This document shows, in pieces, positions 7,122 to 15,071 of a stretch of DNA of 26,430 nt (position 1 is the first letter of the stretch; each line of letters opens with the position of its first letter). Source of the stretch: Prevotellaceae bacterium (lineage in GTDB: Bacteria; Bacteroidota; Bacteroidia; Bacteroidales; UBA932); contig JAIRKX010000118.1 in NCBI GenBank assembly GCA_031259805.1, forward strand, positions 1 to 26,430, in the 5' to 3' direction. Under the pieces are notes generated by a model. It was not told the DNA's origin and did no database searches. It was given only the letters and a program-made list of their open reading frames with translations. The position numbers were made by a program, and so were the translations under genes.

Positions 7122-9203
7122 ATGAAAAAGATTTATAAAATAGCACTCCTCGGCCTTCTTCTGATCGCAGGCTCCTGCTCGGACTACCTCGATGAACCGC
7201 CGAAATATCTTGTAACAGACGAAGACCTGCTGTCGAACGACGCCGGCCTGAAAATCTACACGGCGCGCATGTACAGCTACCTGCCCATCGAAGATTTTAA
7301 ATACTTGGGCAAATGGGGCTTTAATTTTAGCTCGTGGCTGGGCTCCTTCGGCGTCGAAGCTACCGGCGAAGCGCTGACCCGTGACGATTTCTGCCGCTCC
7401 TTTACGGGTGAAGACACGCCTTACTGGGGCATGGCATTTACCCTGCTGCGCGACGCAAATTATCTCATCGAAAATTTGCCGAAGTATCGGGAAAATTTTG
7501 CCGAGCCGCTGTATAACCAGCATCTGGGACAGGGCTACTTTGTCCGCGCCTTTGTATTCTATGCCATGGCGCGGCGCTTTGGAGGCGTCCCCTTAGTTAC
7601 ATGGGTGATGGAATACCCGAACGAAAAAGAAGCCCTCGAAGTGCCACGATCCACCGAAGAAGAAACATGGGATCAGGTACTGGCCGACTTCGACCGCGCA
7701 GCGGAACTGCTGCTGCCTGCCAGCCCGACAAAAAACATGGCGAACAAATTTGTCGCTCTCGCGTACAAATCGGAAGCCATGCTTTATGCCGGATGCGTAG
7801 CCAAATACAACCAGACAGTATCAGGCAACCTGACCGGCTTCGGGCAGAAAACAGGCGTCCGCGTCATCGGCTTTGACCCCAACACATGGCAAGCCGCTTC
7901 CAAACGCTACTTCAAGGAAGCCTACAAAGCCGCAAGGCAAGTAATGACCGACGGCGGATACTCGCTATATAAGAAAGCATGGTCGGCCACCGACCGTGAA
8001 AAGCAGTATCAAAACATGATTGATATGTTCAACGACCTGAGCAGCCCCGAAAACATTTTCGTCCGCGAATACGAATACCCGACCGTAACGCACGGGATCG
8101 ATGCGTACAGCAGCCCGTTCATTTTCCGCGCGCCGCTATCGGCCGGCACCTGCCCGACGTTGGACTTCCTCGAACTCTTCGACGGATTCGACCGCTACCC
8201 CGACGGCACAGTCAAAGTAACCTCCGGCAACTCCAACACGCAAGGCAGCTACCTGCTGTACGACTCGCCGATGGACTTCTTTGCCAATGCCGAGCCGCGT
8301 TTGCGCGCCTATGTCATTTTCCCGGGCGACCGGTTTAAAGGAGAGAACATCATCGTCCGCGGCGGCGTCTACACCGGCGCCACGCCGATTACCCCGCTGT
8401 TCACCGACTACTCGTATGCGTCGTTCGATACCCGTTACCAGCACGCGAGCGCCTACACCGGCACTCCTCGCCGGTTGTTCCTTAGCCCGAACACAGGCGC
8501 CAGTCAGGTAAAAATTGACGGCGTTGCCGACCCGGAAACCGGCGAAACGCCCATGCTGGCCTCCGGCGCAAACGGGCCATTCTATGAAAACGGCGAAGCT
8601 ACTATCACCGGATTTTACCTCCGTAAATGGCTGAAAGATGACCCGTCGTTCAGTGCCGGCGAAGGAAAATCCGACCAGCCATTCATCCTCATGCGCTATG
8701 CCGACGTGCTGCTCAACGCCGCCGAAGCCGCCATCGAACTAACCCTCGCCGGCGAATCCTCGCCCGACGGCTCCGACATGATTCAGGTAGCTACTACGGC
8801 CATTAACGACATCCGCGAACGCGCAGGAGCCACGCTCCTCACCGGCAACCTGCCGTCGAACGAAGACGGGCGAAACACCGTACGCAAAGAACGCCGCAAA
8901 GAACTGGCGTTCGAGCACAAAACCAAATGGGACTTGCGGCGCTGGCGTGTATCGCACTACGAAGGACGAGACGGATTCTGGGGCGAAGCCCGAAACAAAG
9001 ACACCTACAGCAATACCACAAGCTTCCGCTTCCGCGGACTGTATCCGTTCTACTCGTCGGTAGCCCGAAAGTATTTCTTCGACGCCCGCTTCCAGTGGGT
9101 TTCCCCGAAAACATTCTCCTACGGCCCGCTTGACTACTATTTTGCAATCCCGAGCGGCGAAGTAACCAAGAGCGAGGTCATTGACCAGCAACCGAACCGG
9201 TAA
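7122..9203 (+). CDS. SusD/RagB-family nutrient-binding outer-membrane lipoprotein (system 1)
   Basis: This 693-residue lipoprotein has lipobox LIAGSC (Cys19) and caps the SusC barrel at the cell surface to deliver glycan. SusD hallmarks are the early SDYLDEPP segment, the FVRAFVFYAMARRFGGVPLV motif at about 140-159, and the late RKERRKELAFEHKTKWDLRR motif near 587-606. It ends DYYFAIPSGEV plus a short tail, as the family does. At 693 residues it is longer than many SusD proteins (about 500-600), with extra length around residues 300-520. Together with the neighbouring DUF3823 gene and the variant SusC plug motif, this places the pair in a different SusC/D subtype from the second pair in this window (inference). 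Confidence 0.94.
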   Translation: MKKIYKIALLGLLLIAGSCSDYLDEPPKYLVTDEDLLSNDAGLKIYTARMYSYLPIEDFKYLGKWGFNFSSWLGSFGVEATGEALTRDDFCRSFTGEDTPYWGMAFTLLRDANYLIENLPKYRENFAEPLYNQHLGQGYFVRAFVFYAMARRFGGVPLVTWVMEYPNEKEALEVPRSTEEETWDQVLADFDRAAELLLPASPTKNMANKFVALAYKSEAMLYAGCVAKYNQTVSGNLTGFGQKTGVRVIGFDPNTWQAASKRYFKEAYKAARQVMTDGGYSLYKKAWSATDREKQYQNMIDMFNDLSSPENIFVREYEYPTVTHGIDAYSSPFIFRAPLSAGTCPTLDFLELFDGFDRYPDGTVKVTSGNSNTQGSYLLYDSPMDFFANAEPRLRAYVIFPGDRFKGENIIVRGGVYTGATPITPLFTDYSYASFDTRYQHASAYTGTPRRLFLSPNTGASQVKIDGVADPETGETPMLASGANGPFYENGEATITGFYLRKWLKDDPSFSAGEGKSDQPFILMRYADVLLNAAEAAIELTLAGESSPDGSDMIQVATTAINDIRERAGATLLTGNLPSNEDGRNTVRKERRKELAFEHKTKWDLRRWRVSHYEGRDGFWGEARNKDTYSNTTSFRFRGLYPFYSSVARKYFFDARFQWVSPKTFSYGPLDYYFAIPSGEVTKSEVIDQQPNR

Positions 9204-9230
9204 TTTATGAATATTTAAAATGAATAGCAT

Positions 9231-10055
9231 ATGAAAAAGATAGTATTTTATACATTATTATGTGCCGTCGCTTGTACGTTCGGCGCATGTGAGTTGTTTA
9301 AGCTGGATAACTACGATGAGCCGGCTGAAACGCTGCAAGGCGTAGTGGTCGACGTCGCCACCGGCGAGCCGGTACTGACCGACCAGGGCAGCGAAGGCAT
9401 TCGCATCCGCCTGACCGAACTCAGTTGGACAGGCGTCGAAACGCCGGATCATAATCCCGATTTCTACTGTCGTCCCGACGGAACATTCCGGAACACCAAA
9501 TTGTTCAAAGGAACCTACAACATCCGTATCGACGGCCCGTTTATTCCCCTCATCCGGGAAGACGACAGGGGAGTCCCATTGGCTGATGAAAGCCAAACGA
9601 TCGAAATCAGTGGCGTAACCGAAGTCAGGTTCGAGGTACAACCCTTCCTTAAAGTGGAATGGATAGGCGAACCGGTAATAGGTAACGGAAAGATCACGGC
9701 ACAGGTGCGTGTTACGCGCGCCGTCTCGGAAGCGGACTTCCGCGCCAAGATCGAACCCATGGGCGGATACGAAAGCGCGTTCCTGAACGTAACCGACATT
9801 CAGTTATTCGTCAGCTACTCGTCGAGCGTAGGCTACCGTGCCCGCGACGAACGCTGGTCGAACAAGATTGAATATGCTGGCTCCGCGTTCAATAGCCTGC
9901 TGGGAGCACCGATTGCGATCCAGTCTGTCGGCACAATACCGTCGGGGCGGACGGTCTTTATCCGCGCCGCCGCACGCATCAACTACGACACCCCCGCCGC
10001 CAGCGGCACCCGTCGCTGGAACTACAGCGAACCGATAGAGGTAATCGTACCGTAG
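9231..10055 (+). CDS. DUF3823 family lipoprotein, probable SusC/D accessory glycan-binding protein
   Basis: This 274-residue lipoprotein has lipobox TFGAC (Cys20). After Cys come ELFKLDNYDEP and ETLQGVVVDVATGEPVLTDQ, the start of an N-terminal beta-sandwich. HNPDFYCRPDGTFRNTKLFKGTY and an RIDGPFIPL segment follow; this layout is what I recognise as DUF3823, a family commonly found directly after SusD. The C-terminal half (about 145-274) is another beta-rich domain ending YSEPIEVIVP. Its molecular role is not established; a surface glycan-binding or accessory role is inferred from position. It lies 27 bp after susD and is the last gene before a strong terminator. Confidence 0.85.
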   Translation: MKKIVFYTLLCAVACTFGACELFKLDNYDEPAETLQGVVVDVATGEPVLTDQGSEGIRIRLTELSWTGVETPDHNPDFYCRPDGTFRNTKLFKGTYNIRIDGPFIPLIREDDRGVPLADESQTIEISGVTEVRFEVQPFLKVEWIGEPVIGNGKITAQVRVTRAVSEADFRAKIEPMGGYESAFLNVTDIQLFVSYSSSVGYRARDERWSNKIEYAGSAFNSLLGAPIAIQSVGTIPSGRTVFIRAAARINYDTPAASGTRRWNYSEPIEVIVP

Positions 10056-10107
10056 TTTTTAGTAAACAGTTGCAGTAGGGAGCACGGTTCGCGTGCCCCC
10101 GCAAAGC

Positions 10108-10144
10108 AAAACGGTCTGTATGGAAATATACAGGCCGTTTTTTT
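10108..10144 (+). terminator. Rho-independent terminator of the plus-strand operon
   Basis: ACGGTCTGTAT (10111-10121) pairs with ATACAGGCCGT (10128-10138), an 11-bp stem with one G-U pair and a six-base loop, followed by a run of T through 10144. It begins about 53 bp after the DUF3823 stop codon. The A-run just before the stem means it may also have some activity on the opposite strand. Confidence 0.85.
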
Positions 10145-10252
10145 AATAGTTAATGATGAAAGTACGAGGGCGAAGGAATTTAAGAACCCTGCTTGTCGCA
10201 ATTTCCAATTCCTAATTCAATCGTCCGGCGCGTCATTAAAGGTACAATAAAG

Positions 10253-10357
10253 TCCTACGCCGCAGGAAACCTTCCCGACGACGAAAAGTACGTTTCCTAC
10301 ACTGTAGGAAACCTTCCTGACGGCGAAAAGTACGTTTCCTACATTGTGGCAGGGTAG
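10253..10357. repeat. 42-bp tandem repeat with internal palindrome (two full copies plus a partial third)
   Basis: Units start with TCCTAC at 10253, 10295 and 10337, giving an exact 42-bp period; the third copy decays after about 12 bp. The first two units differ at five positions, and all five are transitions. The start of unit two and its left flank form a perfect inverted repeat, GTTTCCTAC / GTAGGAAAC (10292-10312, 3-bp loop), overlapped by a second one, AGGAA / TTCCT. The array sits in the spacer between two convergent operons. It is too short and too regular, with no unique spacers, to be a CRISPR. The flanking spacer (10145-10252) shows no gene. Confidence 0.8.
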
Positions 10358-10403
10358 CTACGCAGGCAATCTGTACCCTGTAGCGGCCTCTTTTCAACCA
10401 AAT

Positions 10404-10435
10404 AAACGCGGCCGGTATTGCTATCGGCCGCGTTT
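10404..10435 (-). terminator. Probable terminator of the minus-strand operon
   Basis: AAACGCGGCCG (10404-10414) and CGGCCGCGTTT (10425-10435) form a perfect 11-bp inverted repeat, extendable by about three inner pairs to leave a TTGC-type loop. It lies about 20 bp beyond the stop codon of the minus-strand GH76 gene. Read on the minus strand it is followed by TTTATTTGG, a weak T-run, so termination is likely but less textbook than the plus-strand terminator. Confidence 0.7.
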
Positions 10436-10453
10436 AGAATCAATGATCAATCC

Positions 10454-11686
10454 CTATTCTACCGCCTGCAATACGTTCATCGCTTCCAGCAGGGTGCAGC
10501 CGGAGACACATGTCTGACAACTGACCGACCCTGCGGGACAGTCAGTGCAAGCTTTTGCACTCGCCGTAGGAGGATTATTCCAAGCGTCGCTGAAGAACGA
10601 ATGGTAGTCTCCTTCTTTGGTCGTGCCTTGTGTCCAGAGCGTCATGGCGTTTTTTACCATAAAAGTATGGAACTGCTGCCGCTTGTCTTTGTCTACATTC
10701 GTATCATTTATGAGTTTTACGAAGTAGCGTATGAATATGCCCTTGAACAGACCGCCGTCGCCGCTTCCTTCGCTGCGCAGGATGCCGTTCGCTTGATCAT
10801 ACGGAGCGCCGGCGGTCGTGGCGCGCTCGGCAAGACGTACCGCATCGTTGAGGTAGGTTTGAGAGCCGGTAATCTTGTACAGTTCGTGCGCCGTGCCGAG
10901 TACTGTGCCTACGTTATAGGATAATGATGTTCCACCGGCGACATTGTTGTTGTTGATGTTGTCGAGCACATCGAAGTTGGCGTTTATCAGTACGGCTTTG
11001 AGCCATGCGTATATCCGTTCGGCGTCGGCCTTGTACTTTGCTTTTGCCACAGGGTCGTCTACCAGATTATAAAGCCTGCAAGCCGCTATTCCGGCAGGGC
11101 CGTTGGAGCAGGCATTTTTACTGGGCGTAGCCGTCGTACACCAAAGGATGCCGCCGCCGCCGGGCGTGTCCGACCACTGGGTTATAATCCAGTCGTCGTA
11201 GATTTGCTGCGCGGTAGTGAGGTACTCCCGGTTCTGCGTGGTTTCGTACATGCGTAACATGGTCAGGACAATCCATTCCATATCGTCGATGTAGTTATTG
11301 CTCCATTTCGCGCCGTTGCCGATCTTGACACCGGTAAACCATTTGGAATAATAATCCGAATAACGGGTGTCGCCGGTACGGATGTAGGCGTCGATGACCA
11401 CATCGAGGGCATGCGCCTGAGGCCAGTACTGGAAGCCGGTCAGTTGCTGGGAGGGTGGTACAAAGGTCATCCGAAAATAGCCGTTCCCTTCGTTCCAAAA
11501 GGCGCTTAACAATCTATCTGTGGCGCTGTCGGCAGCATTCTCCCAGTAGGTGGCGTCAATGTCCGGATCTGTGTCTCCGTCCGTTTCACTCGTTTCTCCC
11601 GTAGGACGGGGATAATATACATCATCCACCTGTCCACATGCTGCGATCAGCAGGATGCTTGCTAAAATAATTACAGTCTTTTTCAT
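10454..11686 (-). CDS. GH76 family lipoprotein with C-terminal cysteine cluster, predicted endo-alpha-1,6-mannanase
   Basis: This 410-residue lipoprotein has lipobox LIAAC (Cys17) and an acidic Thr/Glu/Asp linker to about residue 44. GH76 features are the catalytic-type acidic pair Asp134-Asp135 in NNYIDDMEWIVL, a GGGGILW segment near 176-182, KNACSNGPAGIAACRLY from 190, and LSYNVGTVLGTAHELYKITG near 255-275. It is shorter than the plus-strand GH76 and differs enough not to look like a recent copy. The C-terminus is odd: Cys380, 383, 390, 393 and 397 form C-x2-C-x6-C-x2-C-x3-C, suggesting disulfides or a metal site. It is the last gene of the minus-strand operon, 18 bp after the duplicated SusE-like gene. 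Confidence 0.92.
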   Translation of the reverse strand: MKKTVIILASILLIAACGQVDDVYYPRPTGETSETDGDTDPDIDATYWENAADSATDRLLSAFWNEGNGYFRMTFVPPSQQLTGFQYWPQAHALDVVIDAYIRTGDTRYSDYYSKWFTGVKIGNGAKWSNNYIDDMEWIVLTMLRMYETTQNREYLTTAQQIYDDWIITQWSDTPGGGGILWCTTATPSKNACSNGPAGIAACRLYNLVDDPVAKAKYKADAERIYAWLKAVLINANFDVLDNINNNNVAGGTSLSYNVGTVLGTAHELYKITGSQTYLNDAVRLAERATTAGAPYDQANGILRSEGSGDGGLFKGIFIRYFVKLINDTNVDKDKRQQFHTFMVKNAMTLWTQGTTKEGDYHSFFSDAWNNPPTASAKACTDCPAGSVSCQTCVSGCTLLEAMNVLQAVE

Positions 11687-11704
11687 GTCAATATTATTAA
11701 AGAG

Positions 11705-13864
11705 TTATTGTCTGGTGACCATGTGCGTGTACGTTTCATCGGATTTCAGGGAGAAGGTTACGACATACGTGTTGCCGTTCCATCCGCTGTGGCCGGCGAC
11801 CTTCCATACATATCCGTCTCTCCATTGATCGCTTCGGTACTCTTGCTTGATGTAATAGTAACTCGGATCACCTGTTGGCTCGTTGTCATGGGTTTGTCCC
11901 GGAGGATTTGCCCATACCCACTGCGACCGCCCGCTGTTTTCCGTGCTATTATCCTGCATTCGGAATTTATAGCGGTTGTCTCCATTTCCATCGTTACATT
12001 CGTTGGCGCCAATGGTGATGGTTTTTTTCCACACGCCCAAGCCCTGATAATCGAGCGCTTTTTCTTGATTCCACCACATGATATGCCATGTAACGCTGGT
12101 GATTTTTTTGAAGGTGGCGACGTCGGTATTAAAGTTCAGCGTTATTTTGTAGATGGCCGTTTCGGTCGGGGTGGTTGAGCCGCCTTCGATGATGGCATTG
12201 GCGCTCGTAACAGAGAACTGTCGCGGGGCGCCGGTTTTGGCATTGACAAAATAATAGGTATTTCCGGTAGTCAGCCGCGTGTAGATTTCAAATTCGCCGT
12301 CGGCAATCTTCTTTAGAGGGATGGCATTGGCCAGCGTCGCCCCCGCTTCGGAGGCTGCGCCGGAGATGTATACCTCCGCGGGGATGCCCGGGAACCGGGT
12401 AATCGTGAGTTTGCGCGGCGGGATTGAGGCGATTTCGCTCGTGTTTAGTACGGTGGTTTGTACGCTCCACCAGATGTCGCCCGTGCCTTCGGCCGGAATG
12501 TTGGCGGCGGCGGCTATCGTTTCCAGCGTCGAATGCAGTACGGTAACGCTCGAGGCATAGCTGTTATCATCGGCTGCCGCACTGCCTATTTCATTAGCCC
12601 CGGCGTCGTCGCTATAGAAAATCACGTTATACTTTGGCGTGGGGCCTGTGCCCGACGACGGCGTCCATTCAAACTTCAAGGACGAGCCGGACACTTTGCT
12701 CAATGCTACTGTCGCGCCTTCGGCCGGCGCAATAAAGTTATTGACCGGATATACCGTCAGGTCGCCGGCATCTACCACGTGGGTATAGTGATCGCTATCG
12801 GCCGACATATCCAGCGTCAGCGTTACCGGCTGGTTGCTCAATTCTAACATATACCTGAACGAATACCGCGCCCGCTGGCTGCTGGAGGTGCTGTGCGTAT
12901 TCTGATAGATGTAAAAATAATCGCCTTCGAGTATCTGCGGCGGGTTAGCCTGCCCGTTCTGCGTATTGCATCCCCACGAACGGTCGGTTGTACCTACGCG
13001 GGCTACAAATTTATACTGGTTATTGCTGCTGGTGAGATTACCCAGCGTAACCGAATGTCCCCATTTCCCATAGCCTTTGTAGGTCATCGGCGTGGAGGTA
13101 TTGGTATTCGGAACAAAATAACGCACGTTGCTGATGGCGGTATAGGTCATTTTGGCCGTGACCAAATTGAGCGTAATAAGGTACATGCCTTCGGTATCGA
13201 CCATGAGGGCCTCGTTGCCTTCGACCACAAAATCGTCCCGGACGGTAAACGCGCGTCCGCCGCCGGGGGTGTTTTTGTTGGTGAAATAAAATCCTTCGTT
13301 GGCTTTGAGGTAGGTGTATATTTCATACGTACCCTCGCCCGTTACGCGGAATGGCGCGGCAGCCGTGGCCTCCGTGCCGCCCTCCGATCCGGGGCCTGTT
13401 ACGTAGAGGCTCACCGGAAAGTCGTCGAAGGCGGTGTAGGAGCTGAGCGTCAACGTCCACTTTTCCGATACGGTTTCGAGCATCCCTTTTACGGTTATTA
13501 CACCCCACTGCAACGAGCCGGTCGTGCGCGGCGCAATGCCGGCAAGGTGGGCGATTTCGTTCAGCATCGGATGCGTCATGGAGATGGTCGTCGTCCGTTC
13601 TTCGGGCGCCACGCGGTAGAGTTCTTTGCCATCCGATCCGTAAAAAGCCAACTGGTAATACACGCCGCCGACGGTGCTGTTCCACTCGAAATCGATCGTG
13701 GCCGATTCGAGGTTATACAGTTCCACCGCGGCGTTGTTGTCGGGCGCCACGAGTGTTGTCGCGGTTACGCCGTCGTTATCATAGGCCATATCGTCCTTAC
13801 ATCCGGCGAAGGCCGGGACAATAAGCCATAACGCAATGATCCATTTATTCACTATTGTCTTCAT
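11705..13864 (-). CDS. SusE/SusF-like outer-membrane glycan-binding lipoprotein with internal duplication
   Basis: This 719-residue lipoprotein has lipobox AFAGC (Cys22) followed by KDDM, a canonical surface-export signal. It consists of two copies of the same three-domain module, about residues 36-372 and 373-719. Each begins with a SusE-type Ig-like domain (FEW, then LQWGVIT or IWWSVQT) and continues with a binding-type domain containing a (T/D)GE(G/F)-YEIYT(Y/R)L-like stretch. The third domain opens with Y-x-G-x-G-x-W (YKGYGKW; YQGLGVW) and is rich in exposed-type Trp and Tyr. Family knowledge points to glycan retention at the cell surface without catalysis. The next gene upstream encodes a single such module, so this protein probably arose by duplication and fusion. 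Confidence 0.85.
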   Translation of the reverse strand: MKTIVNKWIIALWLIVPAFAGCKDDMAYDNDGVTATTLVAPDNNAAVELYNLESATIDFEWNSTVGGVYYQLAFYGSDGKELYRVAPEERTTTISMTHPMLNEIAHLAGIAPRTTGSLQWGVITVKGMLETVSEKWTLTLSSYTAFDDFPVSLYVTGPGSEGGTEATAAAPFRVTGEGTYEIYTYLKANEGFYFTNKNTPGGGRAFTVRDDFVVEGNEALMVDTEGMYLITLNLVTAKMTYTAISNVRYFVPNTNTSTPMTYKGYGKWGHSVTLGNLTSSNNQYKFVARVGTTDRSWGCNTQNGQANPPQILEGDYFYIYQNTHSTSSSQRARYSFRYMLELSNQPVTLTLDMSADSDHYTHVVDAGDLTVYPVNNFIAPAEGATVALSKVSGSSLKFEWTPSSGTGPTPKYNVIFYSDDAGANEIGSAAADDNSYASSVTVLHSTLETIAAAANIPAEGTGDIWWSVQTTVLNTSEIASIPPRKLTITRFPGIPAEVYISGAASEAGATLANAIPLKKIADGEFEIYTRLTTGNTYYFVNAKTGAPRQFSVTSANAIIEGGSTTPTETAIYKITLNFNTDVATFKKITSVTWHIMWWNQEKALDYQGLGVWKKTITIGANECNDGNGDNRYKFRMQDNSTENSGRSQWVWANPPGQTHDNEPTGDPSYYYIKQEYRSDQWRDGYVWKVAGHSGWNGNTYVVTFSLKSDETYTHMVTRQ

Positions 13865-13889
13865 ATTCCTGTATGATTAAATTCGTTTT

Positions 13890-15029
13890 TCATTTTACAA
13901 CAAACCAGTGGGTCGCATTGGTTGCGCCCATGTCTAAATAAATATCTACCGTTTTTTCGCATACCGACCCATGGTATTTGAATTTTGGCCCCCACTGGTC
14001 GGCGGAGGTAGACGGATAGGCTTTGATATAGAAATACTCTTTAGCATCCAGCGACGCAGGCTTGCCATCCTCGCCGCTATTGGTAGGCCCAAAGCATTCC
14101 CACGGCCACGGATTGCCCGCAATGGTAGCGCGGAAGTGGTAACGATCGTCCTGCGAACCCGCAGGCACGGCCACCCAATAGTCGTTGGCATCGAGGTAAT
14201 AGTCGCGCAGTACCCATAGGCCGCGTCCTTCGTAGGTCATCGGCGTAAGCTCCGATTTGTAGCAGAGCCAGTGTCCTACGGCGCTTACCAGCTGTACGGA
14301 TGCCGATTTCACATTAAAGTCTAACTGGACGCGGTAGATTCCCTGTCCGGGTACAGTGACCGGCGTGGTGATTTCGGTCGCCAGTCCACCCTGAAAGCCG
14401 TAGCTGTGGGTAGGAGCGACGGGATCGTCGACAATCATAAATGTACCGTTCGAGAAGCGAGTATAGATTTCGTATTCGCCCTCGCCCGTCGTGCGGAAAG
14501 GCAATGCGAGGGCTGCATCGTTGCCGGCTTCAGTGCCCGTGCCGATGAGGTACAGTCGTTCGGGAATAAAATTGAACCCGAGCAGGCGTTTAATATCCAA
14601 CTTGCGCGGCGTGGCGGTCGAAAGTAACTGGTTCAGGCCGCGCGAGGCTACGACCGACCAGTAGAGTGTGCCTGTGCTGCCCGATTCGATGGCAGCTTCG
14701 CCGGCAATCCGGTTGAGATCCTTATGCGCGACGGCGATTTGCGTTTTCACACCGGCATCGACACGTCCCAATTCACGGCCACCGGAGGATCGATCGAAAA
14801 ATACGATTTCGTATTGTACCGGATAGCCGTCTTCACTGGCGCCGGGTAACCACGAGAAATTCATCGTAGCGCCCGATCCGCTTTGCAGTTCGAGGAAATA
14901 CCCATCCGTCGGGAACAGCATCCCTGCCGGTGGTCGCACTTCCGCGTCTTTATAATTCATGTTCTCCGTGCAGGCCGTCATGGCTACTGCGAACATGACA
15001 ATCATCGATAAACATACTATTTTTTTCAT
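13890..15029 (-). CDS. SusE/SusF-like outer-membrane glycan-binding lipoprotein, single module
   Basis: This 379-residue lipoprotein has lipobox MTAC (Cys20). It has an N-terminal SusE-type Ig-like domain (MNFSWLPG, then TLYWSVVASRGL) to about residue 155. A second domain contains GEGEYEIYTRFS, and a third starts at MTYEGRGLWVL and carries NPWPWECFGP, an aromatic-rich segment that could contact sugar. The architecture equals half of the 719-residue neighbour that follows 25 bp downstream. It should bind glycan at the surface next to the SusC/D pair; the ligand is inferred to be alpha-mannan from the GH76 in the same operon. It lies 42 bp after susD. Confidence 0.85.
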   Translation of the reverse strand: MKKIVCLSMIVMFAVAMTACTENMNYKDAEVRPPAGMLFPTDGYFLELQSGSGATMNFSWLPGASEDGYPVQYEIVFFDRSSGGRELGRVDAGVKTQIAVAHKDLNRIAGEAAIESGSTGTLYWSVVASRGLNQLLSTATPRKLDIKRLLGFNFIPERLYLIGTGTEAGNDAALALPFRTTGEGEYEIYTRFSNGTFMIVDDPVAPTHSYGFQGGLATEITTPVTVPGQGIYRVQLDFNVKSASVQLVSAVGHWLCYKSELTPMTYEGRGLWVLRDYYLDANDYWVAVPAGSQDDRYHFRATIAGNPWPWECFGPTNSGEDGKPASLDAKEYFYIKAYPSTSADQWGPKFKYHGSVCEKTVDIYLDMGATNATHWFVVK

Positions 15030-15071
15030 ATCGTTTTTACTGTTTAGTTTTTTTATACTTCACATCATCCT

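Noticed and set aside
10253..10357. CRISPR array
   Set aside because: Units are directly tandem with no unique spacers, only two full copies are present, and no cas genes are nearby.
10056..10453. tRNA or other known small RNA gene in the convergent spacer
   Set aside because: No cloverleaf or conserved tRNA arms were seen; the structures present are two terminator hairpins and the 42-bp repeat.
12893..13831. Long plus-strand reading frame opposite the SusE-like gene (and similar long antisense frames, such as 2758-3771 and 4956-5912)
   Set aside because: They lie entirely opposite clear genes, have compositionally skewed low-complexity translations and no domain signature. They are antisense shadows of GC-rich coding DNA.
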